Shown one piece after another: positions 47,401 to 57,879 of a stretch of 64,000 nucleotides of DNA; position 1 is the first letter of the stretch, and every line of letters starts with the position of its first letter. The notes under the pieces are model-generated. The model was not told where the DNA came from. It searched no databases and worked only from the letters and a program-made list of their open reading frames with translations. This DNA is from Pleurodeles waltl (taxonomy: Eukaryota; Chordata; Amphibia; Caudata; Salamandridae). Both the position numbers and the translations under genes were made by a program. Where the stretch lies: NCBI RefSeq assembly GCF_031143425.1, contig NC_090447.1, positions 27,742,238-27,806,237 on the forward strand, written 5' to 3'.

Positions 47401-47493
47401 GTACAGGCGCGGACGGGTGCAGACGGGCTTGCCTCTGGCGCGCCTCCGGCGCGCCAGCGGCGCGTCCGCTGCGCGGACGCGCAGCGCCAGCCA
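44407..47493 (-). CDS. L2 LINE ORF2: AP endonuclease-reverse transcriptase
   Basis: The uninterrupted minus-strand frame begins just after a TAA at 47494-47496 and runs about 1,028 codons to 44407. It has no in-frame ATG before the endonuclease, so the start is uncertain. A cysteine-rich stretch (CRTCNFSC) precedes the endonuclease. AP-endonuclease signatures are INTRS, LTETWW, LLGDLNYH and TDHHCVHF. RT motifs are FRPISLL, LDLSAAFDTV, GVPQGSSLSP and the catalytic SYADDTQL. The C-terminal SRLDYGNALYTGIP, LHWLPVDKRI and WNSLP blocks are typical of the L2 clade. All expected catalytic motifs are intact, so the copy may be or may recently have been active. It nicks target DNA and reverse-transcribes its RNA in place. 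Confidence 0.92.
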   Translation of the reverse strand, partial: WLALRVRAADAPLARRRRARGKPVCTRPRLYRAQRHPPGPRASRAHFSAEELRALNPGPSTECFRASPKLTKGPFSCRTCNFSCTRTTNPTTKTFNPNHLNCILINTRSARKHAIELWDLLDTTTPDVAFLTETWWNDSSAPDIAIAIPDGYKITRRDRTNGIGGGIAIVHKATLKIHTHSDDTLKTAEHLHFQIHTDPKTTLRGTLIYRPPGPRAPFNDTIADLASSHALASTDYILLGDLNYHLENTSDVNTTSLTSNLLNLGLRQLVNTPTHIAGHTLDPLFTSSNHIAFSHTSELHWTDHHCVHFTYKKITEHHRIQPPPHRRWGKITQDQLASTLTNNPPPDATDPNTAAINLHQWILDCANTLAPLKKHTAIQGKKKPAWFTDDLTTSKSICQKLKKKWIQDRTPDNLATLKNANREHHQRIRVAKRTHFTERINNNAHDCKELFGIVKELSNPKANSNDIPPSQKLCDDLSTFFHQKIVTIHDSFNSSPPPDPTPSVSSHDCRLTAWTHVDDAETITTMNTIHSGSPTDPCPHHVFNSANATIAPELRKIINLSFSSATFPDSWKHAEIQPLLKKPKADPNDLKNFRPISLLPFPAKVIEKIANSQLTHFLEDNSILDPSQSGFRRNHSTETALLAATDDIRLQMDKGETSALILLDLSAAFDTVCHRTLLTRLQEAGIQDKALHWISSFLSDRTQRVRLSPFRSKASNLICGVPQGSSLSPTLFNVYMAPLAKLARQHHLNIISYADDTQLVLSLTNNLLTAKTNLHEGLKSITNWMNISRLKLNSDKTEVLILGRTPSAWNDSWWPSALGPPPTPANHARNLGFILDSALTMSKQVSAVSSSCFNTLRMLRRIFKWIPTETRKTVTQALVSSRLDYGNALYTGIPTKDIKRLQRIQNASARLILDIPRRCHISPHLRELHWLPVDKRITFKLLTHAHKALHNTGPSYLNTRLNFYTPTRQLRSANLALAIVPRIQRKTSGGRSFSFLAAKTWNSLPTPLRQTQDLLTFRRLLKTWLFDR

Positions 47494-48972
47494 TTAAGAA
47501 GGGAGGGGGGAGGGAGGAGCAGCTGGGAGCGGCAAATGGGGGCGCGAGGGGGGCGGGGCCGCAGGGAAGCAGCGGCTGGGGTCGAGGAGCGCACAAGGGG
47601 CGAAAGGCACAGAAATCGGGCAAAAACAGTCACAAATGCAGGAAAAAACACAATATGGACACAATACTGGCACTAAATACGATCGGGGAGACAGCAATCA
47701 GGGGGGCACAATGGGGCAAAAAGCGCCGGCGGCGAGGCGCAGAAAAGCGGAAAAAAGCTGAAAAACAAACTTACGGGACGGCGGAAGCGGCACTCGGGTC
47801 AAGTGAGCCCACTAGCCACCAGGGATGAGGCGCAGGAGGATGCCTGCGGGTGGAGGAGGGCCTCGAACACGCAGACGGCAGCGTGGTCGTGGGGCAGAGG
47901 CAGAAGGCAGCAGGTTGGTGCTGCGGTCGTGAGGGGCGAGTTCAGGACCTGAACCAGGTCCGAATTCGCTCACTGGCGACACGCAGCGCCAGCCATTAAG
48001 AAGGGAGGAGCAGCTGGGAGGCGGGAGGCGGGAGGGAGCGGCAAATGGGGGCGCGAGGGGGGCGGGGCCGCAGGGAAGCAGCGGCTGGGGTCGAGGAGCG
48101 CACAAGGGGCGAAAGGCACAGAAATCGGGCAAAAACAGTCACAAATGCAGGAAAAAACACAATATGGACACAATACTGGCACTAAATACGATCGGGGAGA
48201 CAGCAATCAGGGGGGCACAATGGGGCAAAAAGCGCCGGCGGCGAGGCGCAGAAAAGCGGAAAAAAGCTGAAAAACAAACTTACGGGACGGCGGAAGCGGC
48301 ACTCGGGTCAAGTGAGCCCACTAGCCACCAGGGATGAGGCGCAGGAGGATGCCTGCGGGTGGAGGAGGGCCTCGAACACGCAGACGGCAGCGTGGTCGTG
48401 GGGCAGAGGCAGAAGGCAGCAGGTTGGTGCTGCGGTCGTGAGGGGCGAGTTCAGGACCTGAACCAGGTCCGAATTCGCTCACTGGCGACGCGCAGCGCCA
48501 GCCATTAAGAAGGGAGGAGCAGCTGGGAGGCGGGAGGCGGGAGGGAGCGGCAAATGGGGGCGTGAGGGGGGCGGGGCCGCAGGGAAGCAGCGGCTGGGGT
48601 CGAGGAGCGCACAAGGGGCGAAAGGCACAGAAATCGGGCAAAAACAGTCACAAATGCAGGAAAAAACACAATATGGACACAATACTGGCACTAAATACGA
48701 TCGGGGAGACAGCAATCAGGGGGGCACAATGGGGCAAAAAGCGCCGGCGGCGAGGCGCAGAAAAGCGGAAAAAAGCTGAAAAACAAACTTACGGGACGGC
48801 GGAAGCGGCACTCGGGTCAAGTGAGCCCACTAGCCACCAGGGATGAGGCGCAGGAGGATGCCTGCGGGTGGAGGAGGGCCTCGAACACGCAGACGGCAGC
48901 GTGGTCGTGGGGCAGAGGCAGAAGGCAGCAGGTTGGTGCTGCGGTCGTGAGGGGCGAGTTCAGGACCTGAAC
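47491..48972 (-). repeat. tandem 5' UTR monomers of the L2 LINE (about 2.9 units of 509 bp)
   Basis: Units begin at 47491, 47993 and 48502 (periods 502 and 509), and the outer unit stops at 48972 inside its sequence. The outer two are almost identical (for example GACACGCAG/GACGCGCAG and GGCGCGAG/GGCGTGAG). The ORF-proximal one differs in a G-rich stretch. They are GC- and CpG-rich and sit at the 5' end of the element in its own orientation, like promoter monomers in rodent L1. Promoter function is inference. Confidence 0.85.
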
Positions 48973-50025
48973 ATCAGCGAACAGCGAACATCAGTGCAGG
49001 AACCCCTGTATTGGCCAGGCGGGGAGCATCAGACTCATAGTGATCTACATACCTCACTAGGTCGTTTATAACCAAAGAGAAGAGCGTGGGAGCCAAGACG
49101 CAACCCTGCCTGATGCCCCTATTGACCAGTAAGTGAGTAGTCCGCTCCCCCTTCTGCCCATATCTTATTTGAGCATAGTTGTTCTCATGCAGCCTGATAA
49201 TCATATTCAACAAATAGAGGGAAGCCCCCATATCCGCCAAAGTTTGCCACGATTTCAAGCAGGGACAAGTTCAAAAGCAGACCTCAGGTCCACAAACACC
49301 ACATATAGACGACAACCCTCCAACTGTTCAGTTTTCCAGAATAAGAGATAAAGGCAGAACACCTGATCCAGTGTACTTGTGCACTCTCTGAAGCCTACTT
49401 TTAGGGTGGGGTCAGTATATCAGCATTGGTCATCCAGTCTTGAAGTTTACTCAGGATGACCCTAGAGAAAACTTTCTGGAGCACTGGCTATTAGACTTAT
49501 CAGTCCGTAATTCGTAGGGCGTCCTCTAGAGCCCTTCTTGTGGATAGGAACAATCTCAGTTTCGGCTGAAGTTGCTGGAATTGGGGCCCCTTTCAGAATG
49601 GCATTAAGGAGGCTAGTGAACTAAGGAGCCCATCCTTCAACCTCATCCACATTTGTTGAGCCGTGGGGCTTTGTTCTGCACAATTTTATTAATGGCCTGA
49701 CTTACTTCTTCAAGATCAAAGCGTCATGTTCTCTTGCAGGCCGCTAACCAAAGCTACTGATCTAGTGGTTAGATGGGAGTCATTGTGATCAGCTACAGCA
49801 TCATTGCTATTAGCTACAGCAAAAGACTCCGAATACTCCTTGGGAGAATACAGATTAGTGAAATGTGGAACCCAATCTAACATTGGAATGTAGTTTTCCA
49901 TTGGGATAAGCCCATCGCAAGAGCCAGTTGCGATAATATTCCAAAATGCCCATAAGTCTTTTCGCTTGGCTGCTGTGAGAAGGCCCTTCCATTTCCTGAA
50001 TTCCCACTCTCTCTTGGCCACAATC
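48973..50025 (-). mobile_element. old LINE, endonuclease-RT 5' piece
   Basis: The minus strand reads from about 50020 to 48973 in several frames. There is an RT N-terminal region (KREWEFRKWKGLL, then HFTNLYS) and a decayed NYGLISLI motif near 49500. The RT core IRQGCVLAPTLFSLVINDL is followed by PALMFA, where the catalytic box is broken by the L2 insertion. It continues at 44311. Frame shifts mark it as dead. Confidence 0.75.
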
Positions 50026-51000
50026 TGTGAAAATCAGATTTCAGAAAACATATTTATTCTTTGCACAACACCTAGTAAAGTGTTATGATTTGTTTTCATC
50101 CTTAAAATCAATCTAAATTTCAGCTTTATTTCAGCAAAAATTACCATAAAAGCGTGCTAACAAAATTCATGCATTTCTAAAAGAAGAATAAAAACACTTT
50201 GAGAAAATCGATAAAATCAAACCCATCATAATAGTAAAAGGTCAAATCCAAGACTCCCCTTAGTAAAAATAAGCAATTTGTCAATAAAAATATTATGCAA
50301 ATACACAATACACATCACCATAAAAATGTCACTACATAACTATCATTACAGATCTTTTGTACAAAAAGCAATGAGGATTGTTATCTCACTGTTGGTTACA
50401 ATAACTACGTCTAGGAGATGACCTCACTCTAGTCACTAGAACTATGATTGTGCACGAATAGTGTCCATTGTGAAAAATAGAGTTTATACTTTTGTAGTTA
50501 GATATTCACCTCTGACATACCAAATTGTCTCTAAAAACCTTGCTAATGAGCATACCACCATCACATGTGGACTTGTTTTACAGATTCTAAAAGCCGAGTG
50601 GCAGTCCCTAGTGCCCAGCGATTTACATAATGGTCTTATCCAACAGGCCCTCTGTTTTTTATACGCCTGGCAAAAAAATAAAACATGTGCAACACTCTCT
50701 TGGGTCATACATCCCATTGGACAAAGATCAGTTGGATTTTCCATTTGTTCCCATCTTGATGTGAAAGCCTGCAAGGGTAATGATCCAAGTATAAATCTTA
50801 TATAAAGTGCACGTGCTAAAGGTGAAGTTATTCTATCGAAATAATGCTCAAACTCATAATGGCACTTAGTTAATAGAAAATCATCTGTCAGACTGGAAGA
50901 TGGAACTCGTGCCATCTCTTCTGCTTGCTAGCTCATCCAGTCAGCATCCTTCAGAATCTGATTATATTTCTTTGGAAGATCGATGTGATCGGACCAATAC
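50026..51000 (-). mobile_element. second copy of the old LINE family, 3' end only
   Basis: The minus-strand frame at 50915-50484 reads LPLQAFTSRW and CPMGCMTQESVAHVLFFCQ, the cysteine-rich end of the same LINE family (compare LPLASFTARW at 43267-43536). The 3' terminal motif CAATCTGTGAAAATCAGATTTCAG at 50026 resembles 40305. It lies head to tail with the first copy and is 5' truncated. Confidence 0.7.
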
Positions 51001-53630
51001 AGGCCTAGGCCAAGTGTATAAAATAATATTTTTACGTATTCACACAGAAGTATAAAGGATGGGCTTTTACAAGTACTGAAATATATCTTTAAATAAATGT
51101 TTGCACAGTTAACTTATCTGTTCAAATGTTGTGTGTTAGGAAAAACCTGACAAAATCCTGGAACTCTGCATTCAGAAGGAAAATTAATTATAAGACAAAC
51201 TGACTTTTGGCCTTTGTCTCTGAACACAGAGCAAATGTGACAAGAACAAGATTTAAAGGTGTCTTTATGGCTCCTTCACTTTCTGACTGAACAGAACACC
51301 TGTTCTTCACCAGCTTGCCAGAAGGGGCGAGTAGGTCCTAAAAATAGTTCGACCTGATAAAATATGACTTTCCATAGCGAGTGGGCGTGTAGATTTTTTT
51401 AAGCCTGCAGTGTCTACTGCCTTTATGCTCTGATGAACAGCACCCTAATTGTTTTGGATATGAAAGAACTGAAACCACGTGATGAGAATGGGATTTTATT
51501 TTGTATTCTTTTGGATTACAGAAAGACCCTGTACCATGGTACAATAAGAAGGCATACGTATTTGTTCAGCCTATCTGACACAGTAATATTGTAATGGTGA
51601 ACAGATACTTAGACAGCAAATTGAAGGCATCATTAGATGCATCCTTCAGTATGGTCCCTATACTACTGTGCCTTATTTCTTGTACTGGTCAAAAATTGCA
51701 AATTACCCTTAGACTCATCCATTGACACTTTAAGCTATGCCTGCATCACTCTCACCAGCACCCTTTAGCATTCTGCATCTGTCCTTGCACTAGTTCTGAC
51801 TTAGGTTATTCACACTACCACCTCAACAAACACCATCTTCCAGCAGAGAGGTTCAGAACGGTTGCGCTAAAGCATATCCTTTGCTTCTCTAATTGATGTT
51901 CAGTATTTCTTTCTCATCCCGATTGAGCATTGCCACAGGTAGTCTATTGCAGTAGTTATTTATAAAATGCTTGCAAAAAATCTATAGCCACTAGCAATCA
52001 CTCTGCGTTGCATTCCAAACCATCCTTTTTCACCAGCTGTGTCACTCTAGACAAAGGCCTGCATTATGCATATCAGTACTGGTGTTGCTCCTCATGGGAG
52101 CAGTTGATTCCAAACTGCCAGACGAGACCCCCTCCAAGAGGGAACACAAGCAATCAAAGACCAGAAGAGGCCCGAGTGATTACAAATGGCTGAGATTATT
52201 TCAGGCAGTCCATCTATTATTTTTTTGTATACTTCATTGTCTCCTGGAACCAAGTTACACCCAACTGAAGAGCCCCAGTCGAGGTGAAACTGGTCCTGGT
52301 TGCTTGTGTTCCTGTTCAGGGAGGGCCTGCCATTGCAATTCAGGCTGGACTGTTCCAGTTGGAGCAGAGTCGAGACTGAATTGCATGTGGCCGTGTTTCT
52401 AAACTGAGGTGACATAGTATGCAAAATAATGATAGACTGGGATGCGGCCCCGAGTAATTAGCAGTGGCTGAGATTAATTCAAGCATTCCACCCATCACTT
52501 TTTTGTACACTGCACGTATTTATCCAACTTGAGTCTTGAAGAACTATCTCATTATAAAGGACTCTTTTCTCTGGAAATCAACGTGTCTGTCCTGAGGTGG
52601 AAGCTGTCCACTGGTGAGACTCCAGAGGGAGCTGAGTTGATCTGGGATTTCCAACAGTTCAGCAGTTAGATCTGGAGGACAGATCCATAACCCCAGACCT
52701 CCCTCGCACCTTTTTATGGCACTCAGTTGATAAGGCTACGATTGATACCTCAATTGGGATAACTTTTTGTTCTCCCCAGTACTTACTGTGGAGGAGCCTG
52801 GTCACTCTTGATGTCAATCGGTCATCACATGGTGGTTCCAGATATGATAGTTCTCATGGCTTCCTGTGTACCAGTGATCCCTGGGGCAGCCAGCAGATGA
52901 AGGATCTGTTGGTCCACTTGAGAAACAGTGGGATCAGTAAAATGAAATAAAATATGCGCTGATTCTTGTTTCTGGTTAGATTGGGAGGGACCGTCAGTGG
53001 TGATCAGACTGAACCAACCCACTATTTAAGTACCCTTCCAGATGGTGGATCAAAAAAGCCTTCATATGTTGGGCTACCCTAGGTCATTTACCAGCACACA
53101 ACCTTTCATCACTAAATGACTGGAAACTTCTTATAACATTCCCAAGTTAGAAGCTAAATTCTTTCCTCTGAAGTCCTTCCCTGTTGTGACTTGGGAAAAG
53201 AGGCACTGAACAAACAATATCCTTATTACATAGGAACAAAGAAGAGCAAACAAGCAGTTATGTACCAAAGTCTAGTCGAGCTGATATTGGCTGGATAAGA
53301 GTAGCGGCTTTGCTGACCTTGGTATTGGTGGAACTGCCAGCATCATATTGCAAGGTGGGTTTTTGCTTCTTCACTATAGTCCTCCAGTGCCTCAAGTTGC
53401 ACGGTTTAGCCAGCTTCTTAATATTTACATTTTTATGCAATACATTGCAACAATATATAGCAATTTTGTTTACAGACATGTAAAAAACAACAACTTTACA
53501 TCCCATTTGTAACTTTTCTCTCTAACATTTCCTATTTCTGATTATCTAGCATGCCTCCTACCTCAATCTACTCATCACACCTGCAACGCCATCCATTTTT
53601 GACAAGTTCTCCACTCTGCTAATCTTTCAA
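51001..53630. other. intronic DNA with a diverged internal duplication
   Basis: No gene was recognised. Two diverged direct copies occur at about 52160-52230 and 52440-52510. Both contain GGCTGAGATTA and a TTTTTTGTA-AC stretch with closely similar neighbours, spaced about 280 bp. They may belong to an unrecognised repeat. Confidence 0.4.
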
Positions 53631-54521
53631 CTGACCCCCAAGAGGCCCTCTCCCTTGCCCATGTGGTGGCTACCCCGAGGAGCCCCCCCCCCCCTGCATC
53701 GCTCAAGAGACCCCTTGGTCTCCCATTGATTCCAATTGAAAACCCGACGTGTGTTTGCACACTGCACCCGGCCGCCCCCGTGCTGCTGAGGGTGTACTTT
53801 CTGTGCTAACTTGTGTCCCCCCCCCCCGGTGCCCTACAAAACCCCCCTGGTCTGCCCTCCGAAGACGCGGGTACTTACCTGCTGGCAGACTGGAACCGGG
53901 GCACCCCCTTCTCCATTGAAGCCTATGTGTTTTGGGCACCACTTTGAACTCTGCACCTGACCTGCCCTGAGCTGCTGGTGTGGTAACTTTGGGGTTGCTC
54001 TGGACCCCCAACGGTGGGCTACCTTGGACCCAAACTTGAACCCCGTAGGTGGTTTACTTACCTACAAGAACTAACAATTACTTACCTCCCCTAGGAACTG
54101 TGAAAATTGCACTGTCTAGTTTTAAAATAGCTATATGTGTTTTATTTGAAAAGTATATATGCTATTGTGATTATTCAAAGTTCCTAAAGTACTTACCTGC
54201 AATACCTTTCATGCAAAGTATTACCTGTAGAGTTTGAACCAGTGGTTCTTAAAATAAACTAAGAAAATATATTTTTCTATACAAAAACCTATTGGTCTGG
54301 AATTGTCTCTGAGTGTGTGTTCCTCATTTATTGCCTGTGTGTATGTACAACAAATGCTTAACACTACTCCTTTGATAAGCCTACTGCTCGACCACACTAC
54401 CACAAAATAGAGCATTAGAATTATCTCTTTTTGCCACTATCTTACCTCTAAGGGGAACCCTTGGACTCTGTGCATACTATTCCTTACTTTGAAATAGTGC
54501 ATACAGAGCAAACTTCCTACA
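53631..54521 (+). mobile_element. 5'-truncated Gmr1-like LTR fragment
   Basis: This matches the last third of the family LTR, from ACCCCCAAGAGGCCCTCTCC to CTTCCTACA, with ATTTTTCTAT and ATTGGTCTGG in the usual places. No internal region or duplication is present. Confidence 0.9.
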
Positions 54522-54551
54522 GTAACCATGCCAAGGATGCATTTCCTTACA
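54522..54551 (-). mobile_element. inverted 30-bp LTR terminus
   Basis: The sequence is the reverse complement of the family LTR start (TGTAAGGAAATGCATCCTTG on the minus strand), abutting the LTR end at 54521. This makes a tail-to-head inverted junction. Confidence 0.85.
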
Positions 54552-55008
54552 CAGACTCACTATGTAATATATTAGGCCTTGAGGGGCCCGTTGGGCATTG
54601 CAGCACTGGCCCAACGAGGAGCTGCCCGACGATGAAGCATGAAACCCACCTGGGTGTGTGAGGGCTCTTGCTTCTAAGTAATCTGATCCCCAGATCGATT
54701 GCCTCCGTTCCCCAGGCCTAGATTTTCTTTCCTCTTCCTTTTACCTTTTCTCCCTTCCTTGGAACTGCATACCTATTGTACTACATATTATCTCATGGAG
54801 CTTGTAATCTAGACCTCAAAGCACTCCTAGTCCTGCGCTGTTTAAACCCAGAGTCACTAACGTGAGACAGGCCCTTTGCCAGTGGTGCACCTTGAACACA
54901 CTGTCCCTTAGGTAAGACTTCAAGGTCCACACCAGGTTCAGGAGGTAACAAGGGCAAATGCCACAGCAGCCCCTGTCTTGATATTCCACCTCATGGCAGC
55001 CGCCTAGC
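54552..55008. other. non-coding stretch
   Basis: No recognised gene or repeat. Confidence 0.4.
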
Positions 55009-55245
55009 TGACATGTATCACAGAAGCACTGGGTGATGAGCAGCACTGGAGCCCTGGGTGCTGCGCCTCATGGGAGCCCTGGCTGACGCGTCTCACAGAA
55101 GCACTGGGTGATGAGCAGCACTGGAGCCCTGGGTGCTGCGCCTCATGGGAGCCCTGGCTGACGCGTCTCACAGAAGCACTGGGTGATGTGCAGCACTGGA
55201 GCCCTGGGTGTTGTGCCTCATGGGAGTCTTGGCTAATAAACCTTT
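55009..55245. repeat. 75-bp minisatellite, about three copies
   Basis: CAGAAGCACTGGGTGATG recurs at 55021, 55096 and 55171, an exact 75-bp spacing. The first two units are nearly identical and the third is more diverged. Confidence 0.9.
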
Positions 55246-55315
55246 GATGAGCACTGGGTACGTTTTTGTGAACACTGACGTGTCTGTGCTGTTTAAGGAG
55301 CACTTTAACCTCCTC

Positions 55316-57335
55316 TCATAAATGAGCTGCCTGGAGGAAACCGAAGGAGTCCCTGTGGAGTTGCTTCCCCCAGGAATTTGCTCTACCTCGAAGAGTGTCT
55401 AGGGCAGTTTTTGCTGCCACTGGCTGAGCTGCGAGAACTGACTCCTTGCAGTTTGCATTTGGGCCTGTGTATTGTAGACTGGCCTCCCTTGACTCCATCC
55501 TGCCAGATGTGATTCCCCTTTTAATGGAAGGCCTGTAACCTTGTAAAGGCTCCATGACCTCTGCATTATGTTTCCTTTCTTCATTCCCTCAACAGTTTGG
55601 TCTCCCACAGGCCAAACAGATTGTTTCCTCTGAGGGACATATCCACAATATTCGCCTGGACCTCTGGTATGATCCTGGGATGCACAGCCATGAATGCCTT
55701 CTCAGGCCTATTCCAGTAGTAAGTTGTCTGCCTGCTGTATCCGCCGAGTCCGATTCTAGGCAGGAGTTGGCTATGATCTTAACTTCTTTAACAACTGTTG
55801 TGGCCCTTTCTTGGTATGCCTCTGAAAGGTGTGACATAAGGTCCTCTCCCAGTGCTGGGGTGCCTGTCTATTGAGAAGAGCGCTGCAGATATCCAAAAGC
55901 CTTTAAGGGGCAGACGCTCTCCATCTTCATATCCAATGCCTTCAGCTTCTTACTTTTTGTCCAGTAGGGGATCACATGGATGCTAGTGACATGACTCTTA
56001 GGGCCAGATGTAGCAAAGGTTTTTCCCCATTTTGTGTCTAAGGGAAAAAGTGTTCGTACATATGGCCCTTAATCTCTCTGGAAAGCACTAGAGAGTCTGC
56101 CTCAACATGTCCTTGAACAAACTTTGGGTCCCGAGATCCTTTTTCTCTAAACATGGGACCACTACCATAGATGTTGCTAGTTTTTCGGGGTGACGGTTCT
56201 TAGTATGGGTAGAAACGGTTTTTTTCTTGTAGATAAGGCTCAGTGTTTGTAGTAGGAACCATGTGTCCTCCTTTTCTACCTCCATCTCGACCACAAATGC
56301 ATCTGCTTCCTTTTTAACTACCATGTGGTATATAGGGAAGTCCGAGGTTTCGGCCTCAATAGATATACCTCTATCTGCCATGCCGAGTTCGCAGCCTCTT
56401 TTCCTTGTGTGTGAAAATTTATTTTTTTTAAATCAGGATGCATGAAAAGGTATTCCTCTTTCCCCCATCTCCATGTCCTGTTCTACTTCCAGTTTGGTTT
56501 CCCTTGGTGCTTGTATTCCTAGTTCCCGCTACCGCTTCTTCACTTAGGGGTTGGGCTCTTTGCAGAGAGACACGGGTTGTAGGGATGCATCAAAGGGGTT
56601 TTCTCATTCTGTGTAGAGAAATGGAATGATCCAGAAGCATCATAGTATATATGCAAGCTATCTTTTCTTCGAGTTCCCTCTTTTTTTTTACCTTTAGTGC
56701 CCCCTTCTTCCTCTCGATGTTGACAACGTCAGATGTTTTCTTGTTACCATGGGATGTTTCCTTATAGTGCACCTGTCCCTTATCCCTCTCTCAGCACTCG
56801 ACTATCCTCTGAAGTCGATGCAAAACCCTTCTGAAAATCCTTACCAATGCTCTTATCTTGCCCAATAGAATGGGAAGAATCTAGTTACTCCACTGTAGGA
56901 TATTTTGGTGTTGAGGACTTGCTCTTGTGCAACTCTGTGATTTTGCTCAAAGACTTGCGCTTCAGTGTTTTAGGTGGTTGTCTGGAGGTTGGCCCCTACA
57001 GTAGCTCAGAAGGCTTTTTTGTAAGGGGCAGTGTAGGCTTAGGATATTGTTTTTTACAGGATTCCCTTAACTCCTTGAGATCTGAGTCTCGGTCCTCCTC
57101 TTTAGCCTACTCAGTCTCAACATCATCCTAGAAACCCCTCATCTTAAATGAGAGAGCACCCCTTTTTTACATCCCTAACTTTGAGAGCCCAGCCATATCA
57201 GCGGCCACCCACTGTGTTCAAAGTATCTTGTCCATATGGACTAAAGTCTTGGGCCTAAACAATGGGCATGCAAAACAATTCTCCAACTGATACTCTATTG
57301 GGGGAGGGGGACACGACGCAAAAAGATGTATAGCG
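55316..57335 (-). mobile_element. DIRS-type retrotransposon remnant (gag region)
   Basis: The minus strand gives broken frames resembling DIRS gag: FPIYHMVVKKEADAF with a following VEKEDTWFLLQ near 56380-56090, and TGIGLRRHSWL near 55690, the RR-x-WL motif common in these proteins. Frame shifts and stops abound. No RT, methylase-like or tyrosine recombinase region was seen. Limits are approximate. Confidence 0.6.
56001..56068. mobile_element. 68-bp MITE with TTA duplication (Harbinger-like)
   Basis: The termini GGGCCAGATGTA and TACATATGGCCC are inverted with one mismatch. The element is flanked by TTA on both sides (55998-56000 and 56069-56071), as in PIF/Harbinger insertions. It lies within the DIRS remnant. 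Confidence 0.6.
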
Positions 57336-57396
57336 GATGCTCATTGCTTAGGATAAACTTCCTACAGCAGTTCAGGGCAACATTTAAAAAGGCAAC

Positions 57397-57729
57397 ATGA
57401 TGTTGAGGAACTTCAGGGATCCCAAGTTGACTAACTACCATTCTATGACAGTGTTGAGTCCCCCAGCAGCCCTAATCATCCGAACTGAGACAATCCCAAA
57501 AACCTTGATCCAGCATGGATCTTGGCCACTCTCTGAAACAATTTGTGATTCGCTTGACTTCAACAAGTCCCTTTGGAACTCTCTCAATGGTCCACCATAC
57601 CAAACGGCAGGAAAAATAATTATGATGGTGGGCAAGCACTGGTACACTGTGGGCTTAAGGTTGGTGTCATACAAAAACGCTGCCTTTATTGATGCCCAAT
57701 CACACTACAAAGTTTCTAAACAAAAATAG
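57397..57729 (+). CDS. unassigned 110-codon ORF
   Basis: An ATG-started frame runs from 57397 to a TAG at 57727-57729, just before a Gypsy LTR. I do not recognise its product. No signal peptide, zinc finger or catalytic motif is visible. It may be part of a decayed retroelement or chance. Confidence 0.2.
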   Translation: MMLRNFRDPKLTNYHSMTVLSPPAALIIRTETIPKTLIQHGSWPLSETICDSLDFNKSLWNSLNGPPYQTAGKIIMMVGKHWYTVGLRLVSYKNAAFIDAQSHYKVSKQK

Positions 57730-57879
57730 TTCCGGGTGCAGCTACTAGAAGGTGTGAATTCAGAAGAGAAATCACGCTGACAAAATATACGTAGATTTCC
57801 TCTGCATCACAATTTGATGTGTTTGTTCTGCTTATTTTTTCCGTGGCCTGCATTGTGAGCAAAAAATTTCTTTGGTAAC

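Larger units (their letters stand above)
44312..48972 (-). mobile_element. nearly intact L2-clade LINE
   Basis: The 4.66-kb element on the minus strand has tandem GC-rich 5' monomers (47491-48972), one long endonuclease-RT frame, a short 3' UTR with GCGCGCTTTATAAATACTATG and a (ATTG)n tail at 44312-44335. The L2-type 3' end, a microsatellite instead of poly(A), is typical of this clade. It interrupts an older LINE exactly at its RT catalytic box. No clean target duplication was seen. Confidence 0.9.

Noticed and set aside
44587..47676. Long + strand frames opposite the L2 ORF
   Set aside because: They are shadows of the GC-rich L2 coding frame on the minus strand; composition is G/V-rich with no motifs.
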